30,160 nucleotides of DNA from an uncultured Lachnospiraceae bacterium (GCA_910588565.1 CAJUPF010000039.1:1-30160); one strand, 5' to 3'; numbered from the stretch's first letter, positions 8,925-16,524 are shown. Notes: generated by a model from the sequence alone, not told the origin. Translations and numbers: made by a program.

Positions 8925-8980
8925 GCCTCCGGCGGGCAGCAGGCGTACAAATCAGAAATACAACAGAATACAGCCCCCCG

Positions 8981-9850
8981 CTATCTGATATAAATTTCAG
9001 ACAAATTGCGTAAAATTTCACCTGCCACATCCGGCTTGTTCATCGTATAAATATGTACATGATTTACACCGTTTGCAATCAAATCAATGATCTGTTCTGT
9101 CGCATACGCGATTCCTGCCTGCCGCATCGCTGCCGGACTGTCTGCAAACCGATCGACAATCGCCTTAAAACGCGGCGGCGCCATTGTTCCGGAAAGCGAA
9201 ACAATCCGCTTTATCTGGGATGCGTTTGTCACCGGCATAATACCGGGGACAACCGGAACAGAAATTTTTTTCTTTAACACTTTATACATAAAGTTATAGT
9301 AAATGGAATTATCAAAAAACATCTGTGTCGTCAGAAAACCGCAGCCTGCTTCAACTTTTTCCTTAAGATAATTTAGATCCTCTTCCATGGAATCCGCTTC
9401 TGGATGCCCTTCCGGATAGCACGCTGCGCCAATACAAAATTCACCCTGCTGTTTGATATCATAAATCAGTTCACTTGCATATTGATACTGATTGGGCAGA
9501 GGAAAATCCGCATCGGTCGGAATATCGCCCCGCAATGCCAGAATATTTTCTATACCGCTCTGTTTTAACTGTTCAATAACAGAATGAACCTTTTCTTTTG
9601 TAGAAGAAACACAAGTCAGATGCGCAAGCGCCGGGATGTGGTTTACATTCTGTATTTCATTTGCAATATCTATGGTATATTCGCTGGTTCCGCCAGTGGC
9701 GCCATAAGTAATGCTCATATATGTGGGTTTCAATTCCGCCATTTCTCTTACCGTCTCTTTTACATTCGCCAGCTGGCTTCCAAATTTGGGCGGAAACAAT
9801 TCACAGGAAATTCCTACCGTATCTTTTGCTAAAATTTCTGATATTCTCAT
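8981..9850 (-). CDS. metF: Methylenetetrahydrofolate reductase
   Basis: This 289-residue flavoenzyme reduces 5,10-methylene-THF to 5-methyl-THF for methionine synthesis (in acetogens it also serves the Wood-Ljungdahl route). Family marks are SCELFPPKFG near the N terminus, SITYGATGG, the folate-site region ALRGD followed by IPTDADFP, AACYPEGHPE, and QMFFDN in the barrel. The start at ATG 9850 is preferred because AGAGGTGA precedes it at five bases; a GTG nine bases further upstream overlaps that ribosome binding site. The gene is convergent with the flippase (56 bases apart) and lies downstream of the DapF-like gene, from which it is separated by a palindromic element. No metH or corrinoid genes are near. 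Confidence 0.95.
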   Translation of the reverse strand: MRISEILAKDTVGISCELFPPKFGSQLANVKETVREMAELKPTYMSITYGATGGTSEYTIDIANEIQNVNHIPALAHLTCVSSTKEKVHSVIEQLKQSGIENILALRGDIPTDADFPLPNQYQYASELIYDIKQQGEFCIGAACYPEGHPEADSMEEDLNYLKEKVEAGCGFLTTQMFFDNSIYYNFMYKVLKKKISVPVVPGIMPVTNASQIKRIVSLSGTMAPPRFKAIVDRFADSPAAMRQAGIAYATEQIIDLIANGVNHVHIYTMNKPDVAGEILRNLSEIYIR

Positions 9851-9957
9851 ATATATCACCTCTTGTAAGCCTATATCTTTATATCGTTACCGTCAATTAT
9901 TTTAGCACGATTTTTTCCTGTTCACAAGTAAATGATAATTTGCCATACTAAGAACTG

Positions 9958-10015
9958 CCTGTCAGATATTACAGTTCACGGCCTAACCCGGCCGCAAACT
10001 GTAACGCCTGTCAGG
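9958..10015. repeat. Palindromic element between the DapF-like gene and metF
   Basis: An inverted repeat with arms TTACAGTT-GGCC (9969-9983) and GGCC-AACTGTAA (about 9990-10004) is flanked by direct copies of CCTGTCAG (9958-9965 and 10007-10014). The right copy contains the TGA stop (10011-10013) of the DapF-like gene. No T run follows in the minus direction. The TTACAGTT arm resembles the GTAACAGTTCAGA palindrome at 6172, so it may belong to the same dispersed family. Confidence 0.5.
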
Positions 10016-10856
10016 AAAAGAAATTCTCTGCCAGTGTAAAAGTTCCCACTTTCTCAACCGGGCCGGTCATAAAAATATCGCCTTCTTCTCCAATTTCAAT
10101 CATAAGCTCTCCTCCCGGCATAGCTACTGTCACCAGGCTGTCTACCAGACCCAGACGGTAAGCTGCGGCAGCCGCGGCGCAGGCGCCTGTACCGCTGGCC
10201 ATCGTATATCCGGCTCCACGCTCATACGTCTCTGCCCGAAGCCTGTTTCTGCCTTCCACCCTGCAGAGCTGCAGATTCATCCTGCCAGGAAAATACGACG
10301 CGTTCTCCACATATGGGCCAAGTTCTTTTATGCTGCTGCCCGATACGTCTTCTGTCATAATCACACAATGGGGATTTCCCAGCGACAGGCAGGTAGTATT
10401 ATAAAGCGCCCCATGAAACAGCAGAGGCTCATTCACCAGCTCCGTTTCACAAGAAGTATCTTCTGTCACTATAGCTGCGCTCATAAAATCCGCCTTCCCC
10501 ATATTTGCCCGCATACAGTTTCCATCCTCTTCTAGAAATTCCACTTCCACATCACCCGCTTTTGTCGTTAATATAAAGCTCTGCTCTGTCACATATCCGG
10601 CGTCTCTAAGATATTTCGCAAAAATTCTCACACCATTTCCTCTTTGTTCCACTTCCCTCCCATCCGGATTATATATATCCACATATATCTTTCCATCCCC
10701 AAACAACGGCCCATATAAAATCCCATCTGCCCCCACGCCAAAATTTCTCCGGCAAAGCCGCTCTATCTCCCTCTCCTGCAGCTTCATCTGATTCTCATTC
10801 GGATCAAAAACCAAATAATCATTTCCAAGCCCATGATACTTATGCATAATCACCAT
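10011..10856 (-). CDS. dapF: Diaminopimelate epimerase-like protein lacking the canonical catalytic cysteines
   Basis: The protein (281 residues) has the two-lobed DapF fold signature: YHGLGNDYLVFD (7-18), FGVGADGILYGP (39-50), NPDG (63-66), LGNPHCVI (159-166), ERGAGYT (212-218). In canonical DapF, which interconverts LL- and meso-diaminopimelate for peptidoglycan and lysine, the base/acid pair is two cysteines in MCGNG and ACGTG. Here the matching segments read QRGNG and ASGTG, giving Arg72 and Ser221; both codons (AGA, AGC) were read directly. C226 lies close by. It may be a divergent epimerase/racemase using other residues, or have lost activity. The start at 10856 follows GGGAGG at seven bases; a longer upstream frame has no such support. 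I recall DapF-like clostridial proteins with Ser at these positions but cannot verify that here. Confidence 0.8.
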   Translation of the reverse strand: MVIMHKYHGLGNDYLVFDPNENQMKLQEREIERLCRRNFGVGADGILYGPLFGDGKIYVDIYNPDGREVEQRGNGVRIFAKYLRDAGYVTEQSFILTTKAGDVEVEFLEEDGNCMRANMGKADFMSAAIVTEDTSCETELVNEPLLFHGALYNTTCLSLGNPHCVIMTEDVSGSSIKELGPYVENASYFPGRMNLQLCRVEGRNRLRAETYERGAGYTMASGTGACAAAAAAYRLGLVDSLVTVAMPGGELMIEIGEEGDIFMTGPVEKVGTFTLAENFFS

Positions 10857-11249
10857 ATAAAATCCTCCCATATCTTTTTTTATCCCACAAAAAAACATGT
10901 TACTGTGTTCATTCATATAATACCGATACACCCTCAAATCTAAACCAATAAACACCAGCCCCCATCAGCAGCTCACTAATTCCTCAACTTACAGACCGGC
11001 CTCTCCCTGACGACTCTTCTTCCCATCTCCCTGCAGTCAAACGCCAAAACCATAATCCTCTCTTCTACCTCCAGAATATGCGCATCTTTTTAATATGAAA
11101 AGCCAAAAATCTGCTTTCTATATTGCAAAAAGTGCTATCATTCTATATACTAAAAGCATCCTGCTACACTCCCTCCCCCTACCGCGCAACCATAAAACAA
11201 CTAATTACCATACACAAAGTCCAATCCAAAACAGAAAGGAACCAACACC
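10857..11249. other. Intergenic region between the divergent DapF-like and AraC-family genes
   Basis: The 393-base gap holds the ribosome binding site of the DapF-like gene at its left end and a promoter for the AraC-type regulator at 11123-11151. The plus strand is pyrimidine-rich and runs of C and T give many weak open frames, but none has a convincing start and ribosome binding site. I see no RNA gene or strong hairpin in it. Confidence 0.5.
11123..11151 (+). promoter_or_regulatory. Sigma-A-type promoter upstream of the AraC-family gene
   Basis: TTGCAA (11123-11128), 17 bases, then TATACT (11146-11151) lie about 100 bases before the regulator's start codon. Spacing and hexamers fit a vegetative promoter. 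Confidence 0.55.
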
Positions 11250-12179
11250 ATGCAAAACCAAGAGGAATTACTATTTCAAAAACTTGCAGAATCCCAAAAA
11301 AGCGGCTATCTAAACGAAAGTTTTCTTCTGTTCCATCTCCGCGATAAAAAGGAACAGTCCTTTTCGTTACATTATCATGATTTCCACAAAATCATTATTT
11401 TCCTTTCCGGCAACGTAACCTATTTGATCGAAGGCAAAGCCTATGATTTAAAACCCTGGGATATTCTTCTAATTGGACGGCATAATATCCATAAACCACT
11501 GATTCAGCCAGATCACCTGTATGACCGTATCGTAATCTGGGTAAGCAACGACTTTGTAACATCACAGAAAACCGCAGATTCGGATCTGTCCGCCTGTTTT
11601 ACACACACCCAGCAGCAAGGCGTCCATCTGATTCGCCCGGACAGCGAAACCCAGCTTAATATCCGTGAACTTCTCTTTCAGCTCGAAACAGCTTTCAGTT
11701 CCAGTGAATTTGCGTCTTCCATTTTATCTGCCGCTCTGTTCCTGCAGCTTTTAGTCCAGTTAAACCGAACCGTCCTAAACCCAGGTTCCATGAAAAAAAC
11801 AGCCTCCTTAAAGTATGATAAACAAATTGAGGAGATTCTTTTATACATCAACCATAACTTAAGCGCAGACTTATCCATTGAACAGCTTTCCGGCAAGTTC
11901 TTCCTAAGCCGCAGCTACTTAATGCATAAATTCAAAAAAGAAACAGGATATACCCTTCACCGTTATATCGAGCAAAAGCGCTTAATTCATGCTGCTGCTG
12001 ATATCGGTCAGGGTATTCCTGTTATGAAAGCTGCCTTAAGCAGTGGTTTTTCAGATTATTCGACGTTTCTTCGGGCATTCCGCAAGCATTACGGCATATC
12101 GCCAAAAGAATATGCTAATCGGAAACGTCCTTCAGAACTTCAGACAGGGATTCCTGCCGTTCCCCAAGAATTTTCTTAA
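11250..12179 (+). CDS. AraC-family transcriptional regulator with N-terminal cupin domain
   Basis: This 309-residue protein has an N-terminal effector-binding cupin region (LHYHDFHKIIIFLSG, DILLIGRHNIHKP; about residues 35-90) and a C-terminal double helix-turn-helix. The second part shows LSIEQLSGKFFLSRSYLMHKFK and FSDYSTFLRAFRKHYGISPKEY, the canonical AraC/XylS signature ending near residue 290. Such proteins usually sense a small molecule, often a sugar, and control adjacent genes. Here no obvious metabolic target is adjacent, so the regulon is unknown. The ATG at 11250 follows AAAGGA at about nine bases. The final 65 bases overlap, on the opposite strand, the end of the unknown gene at 12115-12429; the region lies beyond the DNA-binding domain. 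Confidence 0.92.
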   Translation: MQNQEELLFQKLAESQKSGYLNESFLLFHLRDKKEQSFSLHYHDFHKIIIFLSGNVTYLIEGKAYDLKPWDILLIGRHNIHKPLIQPDHLYDRIVIWVSNDFVTSQKTADSDLSACFTHTQQQGVHLIRPDSETQLNIRELLFQLETAFSSSEFASSILSAALFLQLLVQLNRTVLNPGSMKKTASLKYDKQIEEILLYINHNLSADLSIEQLSGKFFLSRSYLMHKFKKETGYTLHRYIEQKRLIHAAADIGQGIPVMKAALSSGFSDYSTFLRAFRKHYGISPKEYANRKRPSELQTGIPAVPQEFS

Positions 12180-12429
12180 TCTGCTCCTCTGTTACCGGAT
12201 CGTCCTCCCTCATTTTTCCATATCCGGACGAGGGAACAGCTGCCCATCTGTCATCTTCCTGCAGAGGAGTCAGTTTTACAGAAGAATTCTCTTCTCCTGT
12301 GTCTTTACTATTTGATTTTACTGTGGAAGATTCTTTTTCTGGTCTTGCAATATAATTTACATTGTAGCTTTTCACAATACTTCTCGCGCGTTTTTCCCTG
12401 TAATCTCTTTCGTCAATTAAGTCTCTCAT
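12115..12429 (-). CDS. Hypothetical protein, 104 aa, hydrophilic
   Basis: I do not recognise this protein. It is highly charged: a basic N-terminal part (RDYREKRARSIVKSYNVNYIARP, spanning residues 8-30), then a Ser/Glu/Lys-rich, probably disordered middle, and an acidic C-terminal helix (TEEQIKKILGERQESLSEVL, 80-99). There is no signal peptide or membrane segment. It is called real because the ATG at 12429 is preceded by GAGGTGA at a six-base gap, and the frame is intact over 104 codons. Its last 21 codons are antisense to the end of the AraC-type gene. It is transcribed divergently from sigG, with 136 bases between, so a sporulation role is conceivable but only by position. Confidence 0.65.
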   Translation of the reverse strand: MRDLIDERDYREKRARSIVKSYNVNYIARPEKESSTVKSNSKDTGEENSSVKLTPLQEDDRWAAVPSSGYGKMREDDPVTEEQIKKILGERQESLSEVLKDVSD

Positions 12430-12459
12430 CCGATATCACCTCATAATCATAGTTTTTTA

Positions 12460-12485
12460 TAACAGCTCAGATACCTTCCCTGTCA
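12460..12485. repeat. Second copy of the TAACAGYTCAGATACCTTC repeat
   Basis: The 26 bases here match 6173-6198 at 23 positions. In this copy the terminal palindrome is degraded. It lies in the divergent region between the 104-residue unknown gene and sigG, and supports a dispersed short repeat in this genome. Confidence 0.5.
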
Positions 12486-12565
12486 TATTTTTTCGCATGA
12501 ATAAAAACAGCCAAAAGTGAGAATGATTTTAGCATACATTACTTTAAGAAACTGGAGGTCCTCTC

Positions 12566-13345
12566 ATGGCTGTCTACAAAGTTGAAATCTGCGGTGTTAA
12601 CACATCCAGGCTCCCGATCCTCAAAGAAGAGGAAAAAAAAGAATTATTTCAAAAAATCAAAGCCGGCGATACCGCTGCAAGAGAAACCTATATCAAAGGC
12701 AATTTAAGGCTGGTCTTAAGCGTTATCAAACGTTTCTCCGGCAATAATGAAAATGTAGACGATCTGTTCCAGATCGGCTGCATCGGGCTGATCAAATCCA
12801 TCGACAACTTCGATGATACCATTGGTGTAAAATTTTCTACTTATGCCGTACCGATGATCATTGGAGAAATCCGCCGCTATCTCAGAGATAACGCTTCCTC
12901 TATCCGGGTCAGCCGTTCCCTCCGGGATACTGCCTACAAAGCAATCCATGCCAAAGAACAGCTGGCCAAAACTTCCTTCAAAGAACCCACCATACAGGAT
13001 ATCGCAGAAGCCACAGGAATCCCAAAAGAAGAACTGGTCTTTGCGCTTGATGCGATTCAAAGTCCCCTCTCCCTCTACGATCCGGTCTATACCGACGGCG
13101 ACGACACCCTCTACGTCATGGATCAGGTACGGGACAAAAAAAACAAAGAGGACAACTGGATTGAAACCCTTTCTGTCAACGATGCCATGAAACATCTGAA
13201 CCAGCGGGAAAACTATATTATAAAGCTTCGCTTTTTTGAAGGAAAAACTCAGATGGAAGTTGCGGAAGAAATCCATATTTCACAGGCCCAGGTCAGCCGT
13301 CTGGAAAAATCTGCCCTCAAAAGTATGCGCAGCTACCTAACCTGA
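12566..13345 (+). CDS. sigG: RNA polymerase sporulation sigma factor sigma-G
   Basis: This 259-residue sigma factor directs late gene expression in the forespore. The N terminus KVEICGVNTSRLPIL is the characteristic sigma-G signature, where the related sigma-F differs. Region 2 follows (NLRLVLSVIKRF, DLFQIGCIGLIKSIDNFD, FSTYAVPMIIGEIRRYLRD), then region 3 and the region 4 helix-turn-helix (TQMEVAEEIHISQAQVSRLEKSA). Length agrees with the family (about 260). The ATG is preceded by GGAGG seven bases upstream. In Bacillus and many clostridia sigG lies directly behind sigE on the same strand; here it is on the opposite strand and converges on sigE with 85 bases between. No confident sigma-F or sigma-G promoter was identified in the 136 bases upstream. 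Confidence 0.96.
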   Translation: MAVYKVEICGVNTSRLPILKEEEKKELFQKIKAGDTAARETYIKGNLRLVLSVIKRFSGNNENVDDLFQIGCIGLIKSIDNFDDTIGVKFSTYAVPMIIGEIRRYLRDNASSIRVSRSLRDTAYKAIHAKEQLAKTSFKEPTIQDIAEATGIPKEELVFALDAIQSPLSLYDPVYTDGDDTLYVMDQVRDKKNKEDNWIETLSVNDAMKHLNQRENYIIKLRFFEGKTQMEVAEEIHISQAQVSRLEKSALKSMRSYLT

Positions 13346-13353
13346 TTTCTAAG

Positions 13354-13373
13354 GGACAGCGCACAAGCTGTCC
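13354..13373. other. Short hairpin between convergent sigG and sigE
   Basis: GGACAGC and GCTGTCC form a 7-bp stem with a six-base loop between the two stop codons. Neither side has a T run, so it may be only a weak bidirectional stop or RNA 3'-end structure. Confidence 0.3.
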
Positions 13374-13430
13374 GCCGCCTACATATATGCTGCCATTATA
13401 CCATACCATAACACAATTTTGCACTATTTT

Positions 13431-14171
13431 TTATTCCAGACGTATCATTTCTTTCTTCAGTCTTCTCATAATTTTTTTCTCCAGCCTTGATATATACGAC
13501 TGGGAAATTCCCAGTTTATCCGCGACTTCCTTCTGCGTCAGTTCCCTGCCGTTCCCTCTGCCAAGGCCATACCGCAGTTCTACAATCAGCCTCTCCCTTC
13601 CAGACAGCTTATCAATTGCCTTGCCCAAAAGATGATGTTCCACTTCCGCCTCAATGTCCCGATAAATCACATCCTCATCCGTTCCTAAGATATCCGAAAG
13701 AAGCAATTCATTGCCATCCCAGTCCACATTCAGAGGCTCGTCGATACTGACCTCCATTTTGATTTTGCTGTTCCGCCGTAAATACATTAGGATTTCATTT
13801 TCAATACAGCGGGAAGCATAGGTTGCAAGCTTAATATTTTTCTGGGGATTAAACGTATTAATAGATTTAATCAGCCCAATCGTCCCAATAGAAATCAAAT
13901 CCTCCACACCGATTCCGGTATTGTCAAATTTCTTGGCAATATAGACTACCAGACGCAGATTATGCTCAATCAGCCTGCTCTTAGCAGCATCCCCGCCGTT
14001 TTCACCCAGACAGTTGATGCATTCTGCTTCTTCTGCCGCTTCTAATGGCGGCGGGAGCACTTCCGCCCCTCCAATATAATGAATGTCATTTCCCTGCCCA
14101 AAAAGCATATGATAAACAGATGGTATCCATTTAAACTGCACCTGCTTTAGTACGCTCACTTTTATGTACAT
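13431..14171 (-). CDS. sigE: Pro-sigma-E, sporulation sigma factor of the mother cell
   Basis: The product (246 residues) is the first mother-cell sigma factor, made as an inactive precursor. Before the conserved DIHYIGGAEVLPPPL (about 29-43) sits an amphipathic/hydrophobic leader of some 28 residues (MYIKVSVLKQVQFKW onward), the expected pro-sequence removed by SpoIIGA. Region 2 is nearly identical to the Bacillus form (NLRLVVYIAKKFDNTG, EDLISIGTIGLIKSINTFNP, KLATYASRCIENEILMYLRR), and region 4 ends in GISQSYISRLEKKIMRRLKKE. AGAGGA lies six bases before the ATG. It is 25 bases downstream of spoIIGA, its processing protease, and the two evidently form the spoIIG operon. Confidence 0.97.
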   Translation of the reverse strand: MYIKVSVLKQVQFKWIPSVYHMLFGQGNDIHYIGGAEVLPPPLEAAEEAECINCLGENGGDAAKSRLIEHNLRLVVYIAKKFDNTGIGVEDLISIGTIGLIKSINTFNPQKNIKLATYASRCIENEILMYLRRNSKIKMEVSIDEPLNVDWDGNELLLSDILGTDEDVIYRDIEAEVEHHLLGKAIDKLSGRERLIVELRYGLGRGNGRELTQKEVADKLGISQSYISRLEKKIMRRLKKEMIRLE

Positions 14172-14196
14172 AATTATTCCTCTTTTCTTTTATTTA

Positions 14197-15036
14197 TCAC
14201 TCTCGAAAAACTGCTTTGCCGCAAAAAAATCCTGTTTCTTCACTTACACTGTTATTTAATATCATCTGATAGTTCCGATGTTCAAAAAGCGCCTCCTGCG
14301 TCACTGCCAAAACTGCAGGAGCCAATTCGATCTGTCTGTCTTCCCACCGAATCACCAGACGTTCTATCGTAAACGCCTTCAGCATCCCGTTTCTGCACCC
14401 CACCGAAGAAAACGGGATCAGACGGGTAAGAAATGTTTCCTCTTTTTCCAGAAATCCGCATACTTCTGAGGACACAATATGTACCGGCTGCTTTACATAG
14501 GGGTCCCGCAGACTGTTTCCCGTATCATACAATGCCGTAAGTTCCATTTTTTTCCCTTTATGTTCAATCCTTACCGTATAAAACCGATGCACAATTTCCC
14601 GCTTTCTGCGTAATATATAGAGAAACACCGCAATCGGAACAGCCGCGGCAAACAGACAGAGTTCATAATACCGACCGCCTGCAACCGTATGATACAGCCA
14701 TTCCACACTTCCGCCCAACAGCAGCATCACAAAATAGACCAGGCAGAACGCTTTTATATAAAGTTCCCTTCCCACTGGGAAAAAACAGCCCGCTACCAGT
14801 AATGGGTTTACAATACTATGTATGCAAAGAAGATAGGCGTCATAATCCCGAATCAGTAAAAACAAAACGTAGCCTGACAGACTGCTTACCGCACAGCAAA
14901 TCAGATACCGGAGTATCCTTTTCTTTTTCCTGTCTCTCCCTCCCATGCGAAGGATTTCACTTACCGTATATACAGCCAGAAAATCCAGATAACAATTTGT
15001 CAGGAAAAATACATCTGCATAAAATTCATAATTCAC
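14197..15036 (-). CDS. spoIIGA: Sigma-E processing aspartic peptidase SpoIIGA
   Basis: This membrane protease (279 residues) cleaves pro-sigma-E at the asymmetric septum. The N-terminal 140 residues contain about five hydrophobic segments (for example 44-62, 70-86, 95-110, 124-141). The C-terminal half is the soluble aspartic-protease-like domain with the catalytic motif DTGNSLRDP starting at D171. SpoIIGA supplies one aspartate per subunit and is thought to work as a dimer. The start is GTG at 15034-15036, with GGAGGTGA immediately upstream. It heads the spoIIG operon with sigE behind it, and its promoter region (15068-15100) has the wide spacer known for Spo0A-activated spoIIG. Confidence 0.95.
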   Translation of the reverse strand: MNYEFYADVFFLTNCYLDFLAVYTVSEILRMGGRDRKKKRILRYLICCAVSSLSGYVLFLLIRDYDAYLLCIHSIVNPLLVAGCFFPVGRELYIKAFCLVYFVMLLLGGSVEWLYHTVAGGRYYELCLFAAAVPIAVFLYILRRKREIVHRFYTVRIEHKGKKMELTALYDTGNSLRDPYVKQPVHIVSSEVCGFLEKEETFLTRLIPFSSVGCRNGMLKAFTIERLVIRWEDRQIELAPAVLAVTQEALFEHRNYQMILNNSVSEETGFFCGKAVFRE

Positions 15037-15067
15037 TCTTCACCTCCAGCTTTTGTCTGCTGGTTTT

Positions 15068-15100
15068 ATTATAGTGGAAGGGCATTTTATATTTTGTCAA
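15068..15100 (-). promoter_or_regulatory. spoIIG-type promoter with 21-bp spacer and possible 0A box
   Basis: On the minus strand TTGACA (15095-15100) and TATAAT (15068-15073) are both consensus but 21 bp apart. The Bacillus spoIIG promoter has a 22-bp spacer and is recognised by sigma-A only with Spo0A. On the plus strand TGTCAAA (15095-15101), one mismatch from the 0A box TGNCGAA, overlaps the -35 hexamer as in Bacillus. A second near match, TGACAAA, lies at 15139-15145. Confidence 0.65.
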
Positions 15101-15142
15101 ACCGCGGAAGCATTTACCCTAAATTCATCTTACTAAACTGAC

Positions 15143-15180
15143 AAAAAAAGACCTTAAGAATGTTTCATCCTTAAGGTCTT
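15143..15180 (-). terminator. Intrinsic terminator behind ftsZ
   Basis: An 11-bp perfect stem (AAGACCTTAAG / CTTAAGGTCTT, arms at 15148-15158 and 15170-15180) is followed in the minus direction by seven T residues. It ends the dcw operon just before the spoIIG promoter. Confidence 0.85.
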
Positions 15181-15187
15181 ATCCATC

Positions 15188-16417
15188 TTATTTTCTAATA
15201 TTCTTCAAAAAGCTTGGAACTTCGATTTCTCTCTGCGGTGCCGGTTCGCTTGGTTTCTGGGGTTTTTTCATACTGCCATATGTAAACGGCGTCGTAGTAG
15301 GCTGCTGGGAAGATGTCTCGCTTCTTAAATTGGCGGTTGAATGCAGATTCTGCGCCGCAGCAGCTCCAAGCGTCGGTCTGCTGATACCCGCCGTAGTTCT
15401 GCCTGCGGAAGATATCGTCCGGCTGCGCATCGGCTGCGTCTGATGCATCGCCTTCCCGGCCGGCTCTTCTTCTCCGAGTCCGGTTGCAATTACCGTAATC
15501 GTAGCTGCATCCGCCATATTTTCATCGTACTTGGCGCCAAAAATAATATTGGCGTCTTCCCCGGCAAGTTCCTGCACATAACTTGCAGCATCATTGGCGT
15601 CCATCAGGGAAATCTCGCCGGAAATATTAATAATTACATTGGAAGCCCCTGTAATCGTCGTCTCAAGCAGCGGACTTTCTACCGCAGACTTCACTGCGTC
15701 AATCGCCTTATCGTCGCCTGTTGCGGCGCCAATGCCAATATGCGCCATCCCTTTATCCTTCATAACGGTCTGGACATCCGCAAAGTCGAGGTTGATCAGG
15801 GAAGGCACATTGATCAAATCCGTAATGCCCTGAACCGCCTGCTGCAGCACTTCATCCGCTTTCTTTAACGCATCCGGCATCGTCGTCCGTCTGTCGATAA
15901 TCTCAAGCAGCTTGTCATTGGGAATGACAATCAGTGTATCGACGCACTCTTTCAGACGTTCAATCCCGGAAATCGCATTGACCATACGGGTCCTTGCTTC
16001 AAATTTAAACGGCTTGGTCACAACGCCAACGGTTAGAATCCCCTGTTCCTTGGCAATTTGTGCAACTACCGGCGCTGCCCCGGTTCCTGTTCCGCCGCCC
16101 ATACCGCAGGTAACGAATACCATATCTGCTCCCTTTACTGCCGCTGCCAGCTCGTCTGCGCTTTCTTCTGCTGCTTTCTGTCCGATTTCCGGCTTAGCTC
16201 CCGCGCCTAATCCCTTCGTAAGCTTCTCTCCAATCTGAATCAGTGTCGGCGCTTTGCACCGCTTCAGCACCTGCTTGTCTGTATTCACACCGACAAACTC
16301 CACACCGCCGATGCACTCGTCAATCATCCTATCTACTGCATTATTTCCAGCTCCCCCCACACCGATTACAATAATCTTCGCAGTGGTATCCGTCTCTGTT
16401 GTTCTAATCTCAAGCAA
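15188..16417 (-). CDS. ftsZ: Cell division protein FtsZ
   Basis: This tubulin-like GTPase (409 residues) forms the Z ring at midcell or at the polar sporulation septum. The GTP-binding signature GGGTGTG is at 107-113, preceded by IGVGGAGNNAV (18-28). The T7 synergy loop NLDFADV is at 209-215. A variable Ser/Thr/Pro/Gln-rich linker (about 325-395) leads to the conserved C-terminal peptide EVPSFLKNIRK, the binding site for membrane tethers and regulators. The start codon is TTG at 16415-16417, with GAGGAGG seven bases before it. It is last in the dcw cluster, followed by a strong terminator, and has its own upstream promoter. ftsA is not adjacent, so SepF or a distant FtsA must anchor it. Confidence 0.98.
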   Translation of the reverse strand: MLEIRTTETDTTAKIIVIGVGGAGNNAVDRMIDECIGGVEFVGVNTDKQVLKRCKAPTLIQIGEKLTKGLGAGAKPEIGQKAAEESADELAAAVKGADMVFVTCGMGGGTGTGAAPVVAQIAKEQGILTVGVVTKPFKFEARTRMVNAISGIERLKECVDTLIVIPNDKLLEIIDRRTTMPDALKKADEVLQQAVQGITDLINVPSLINLDFADVQTVMKDKGMAHIGIGAATGDDKAIDAVKSAVESPLLETTITGASNVIINISGEISLMDANDAASYVQELAGEDANIIFGAKYDENMADAATITVIATGLGEEEPAGKAMHQTQPMRSRTISSAGRTTAGISRPTLGAAAAQNLHSTANLRSETSSQQPTTTPFTYGSMKKPQKPSEPAPQREIEVPSFLKNIRK

Positions 16418-16495
16418 GGTAATTCCTCCTCTTTACCCATTATTTATTCTAAATGTATCGTATTTATCCCTCAGTCTATAACAAACTTCTTTACT

Positions 16496-16524
16496 ATAAT
16501 ATAGGTTTTCCTTCAATTAATCAA
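16496..16524 (-). promoter_or_regulatory. Sigma-A-type promoter in front of ftsZ
   Basis: On the minus strand TTGATT (16519-16524), 17 bases and TATTAT (16496-16501) lie about 80 bases upstream of the ftsZ start, in the 125-base gap behind ftsQ. It would allow ftsZ expression apart from the rest of the cluster. Confidence 0.55.

Noticed and set aside
11095..11313. 72-codon plus-strand frame upstream of and overlapping the AraC-type gene
   Set aside because: It overlaps the proposed promoter, has no ribosome binding site and a low-complexity composition.
12481..12540. Sigma-F or sigma-E type promoter before sigG (GTCATATT, TGAATA, CATACATT)
   Set aside because: Each half looks familiar, but no pair has the correct spacing, so I could not support a specific promoter.
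12716..13276. 186-codon open frame on the minus strand inside sigG
   Set aside because: It lies wholly antisense to the clearly identified sigma-G gene, with no supporting ribosome binding site or family signal.
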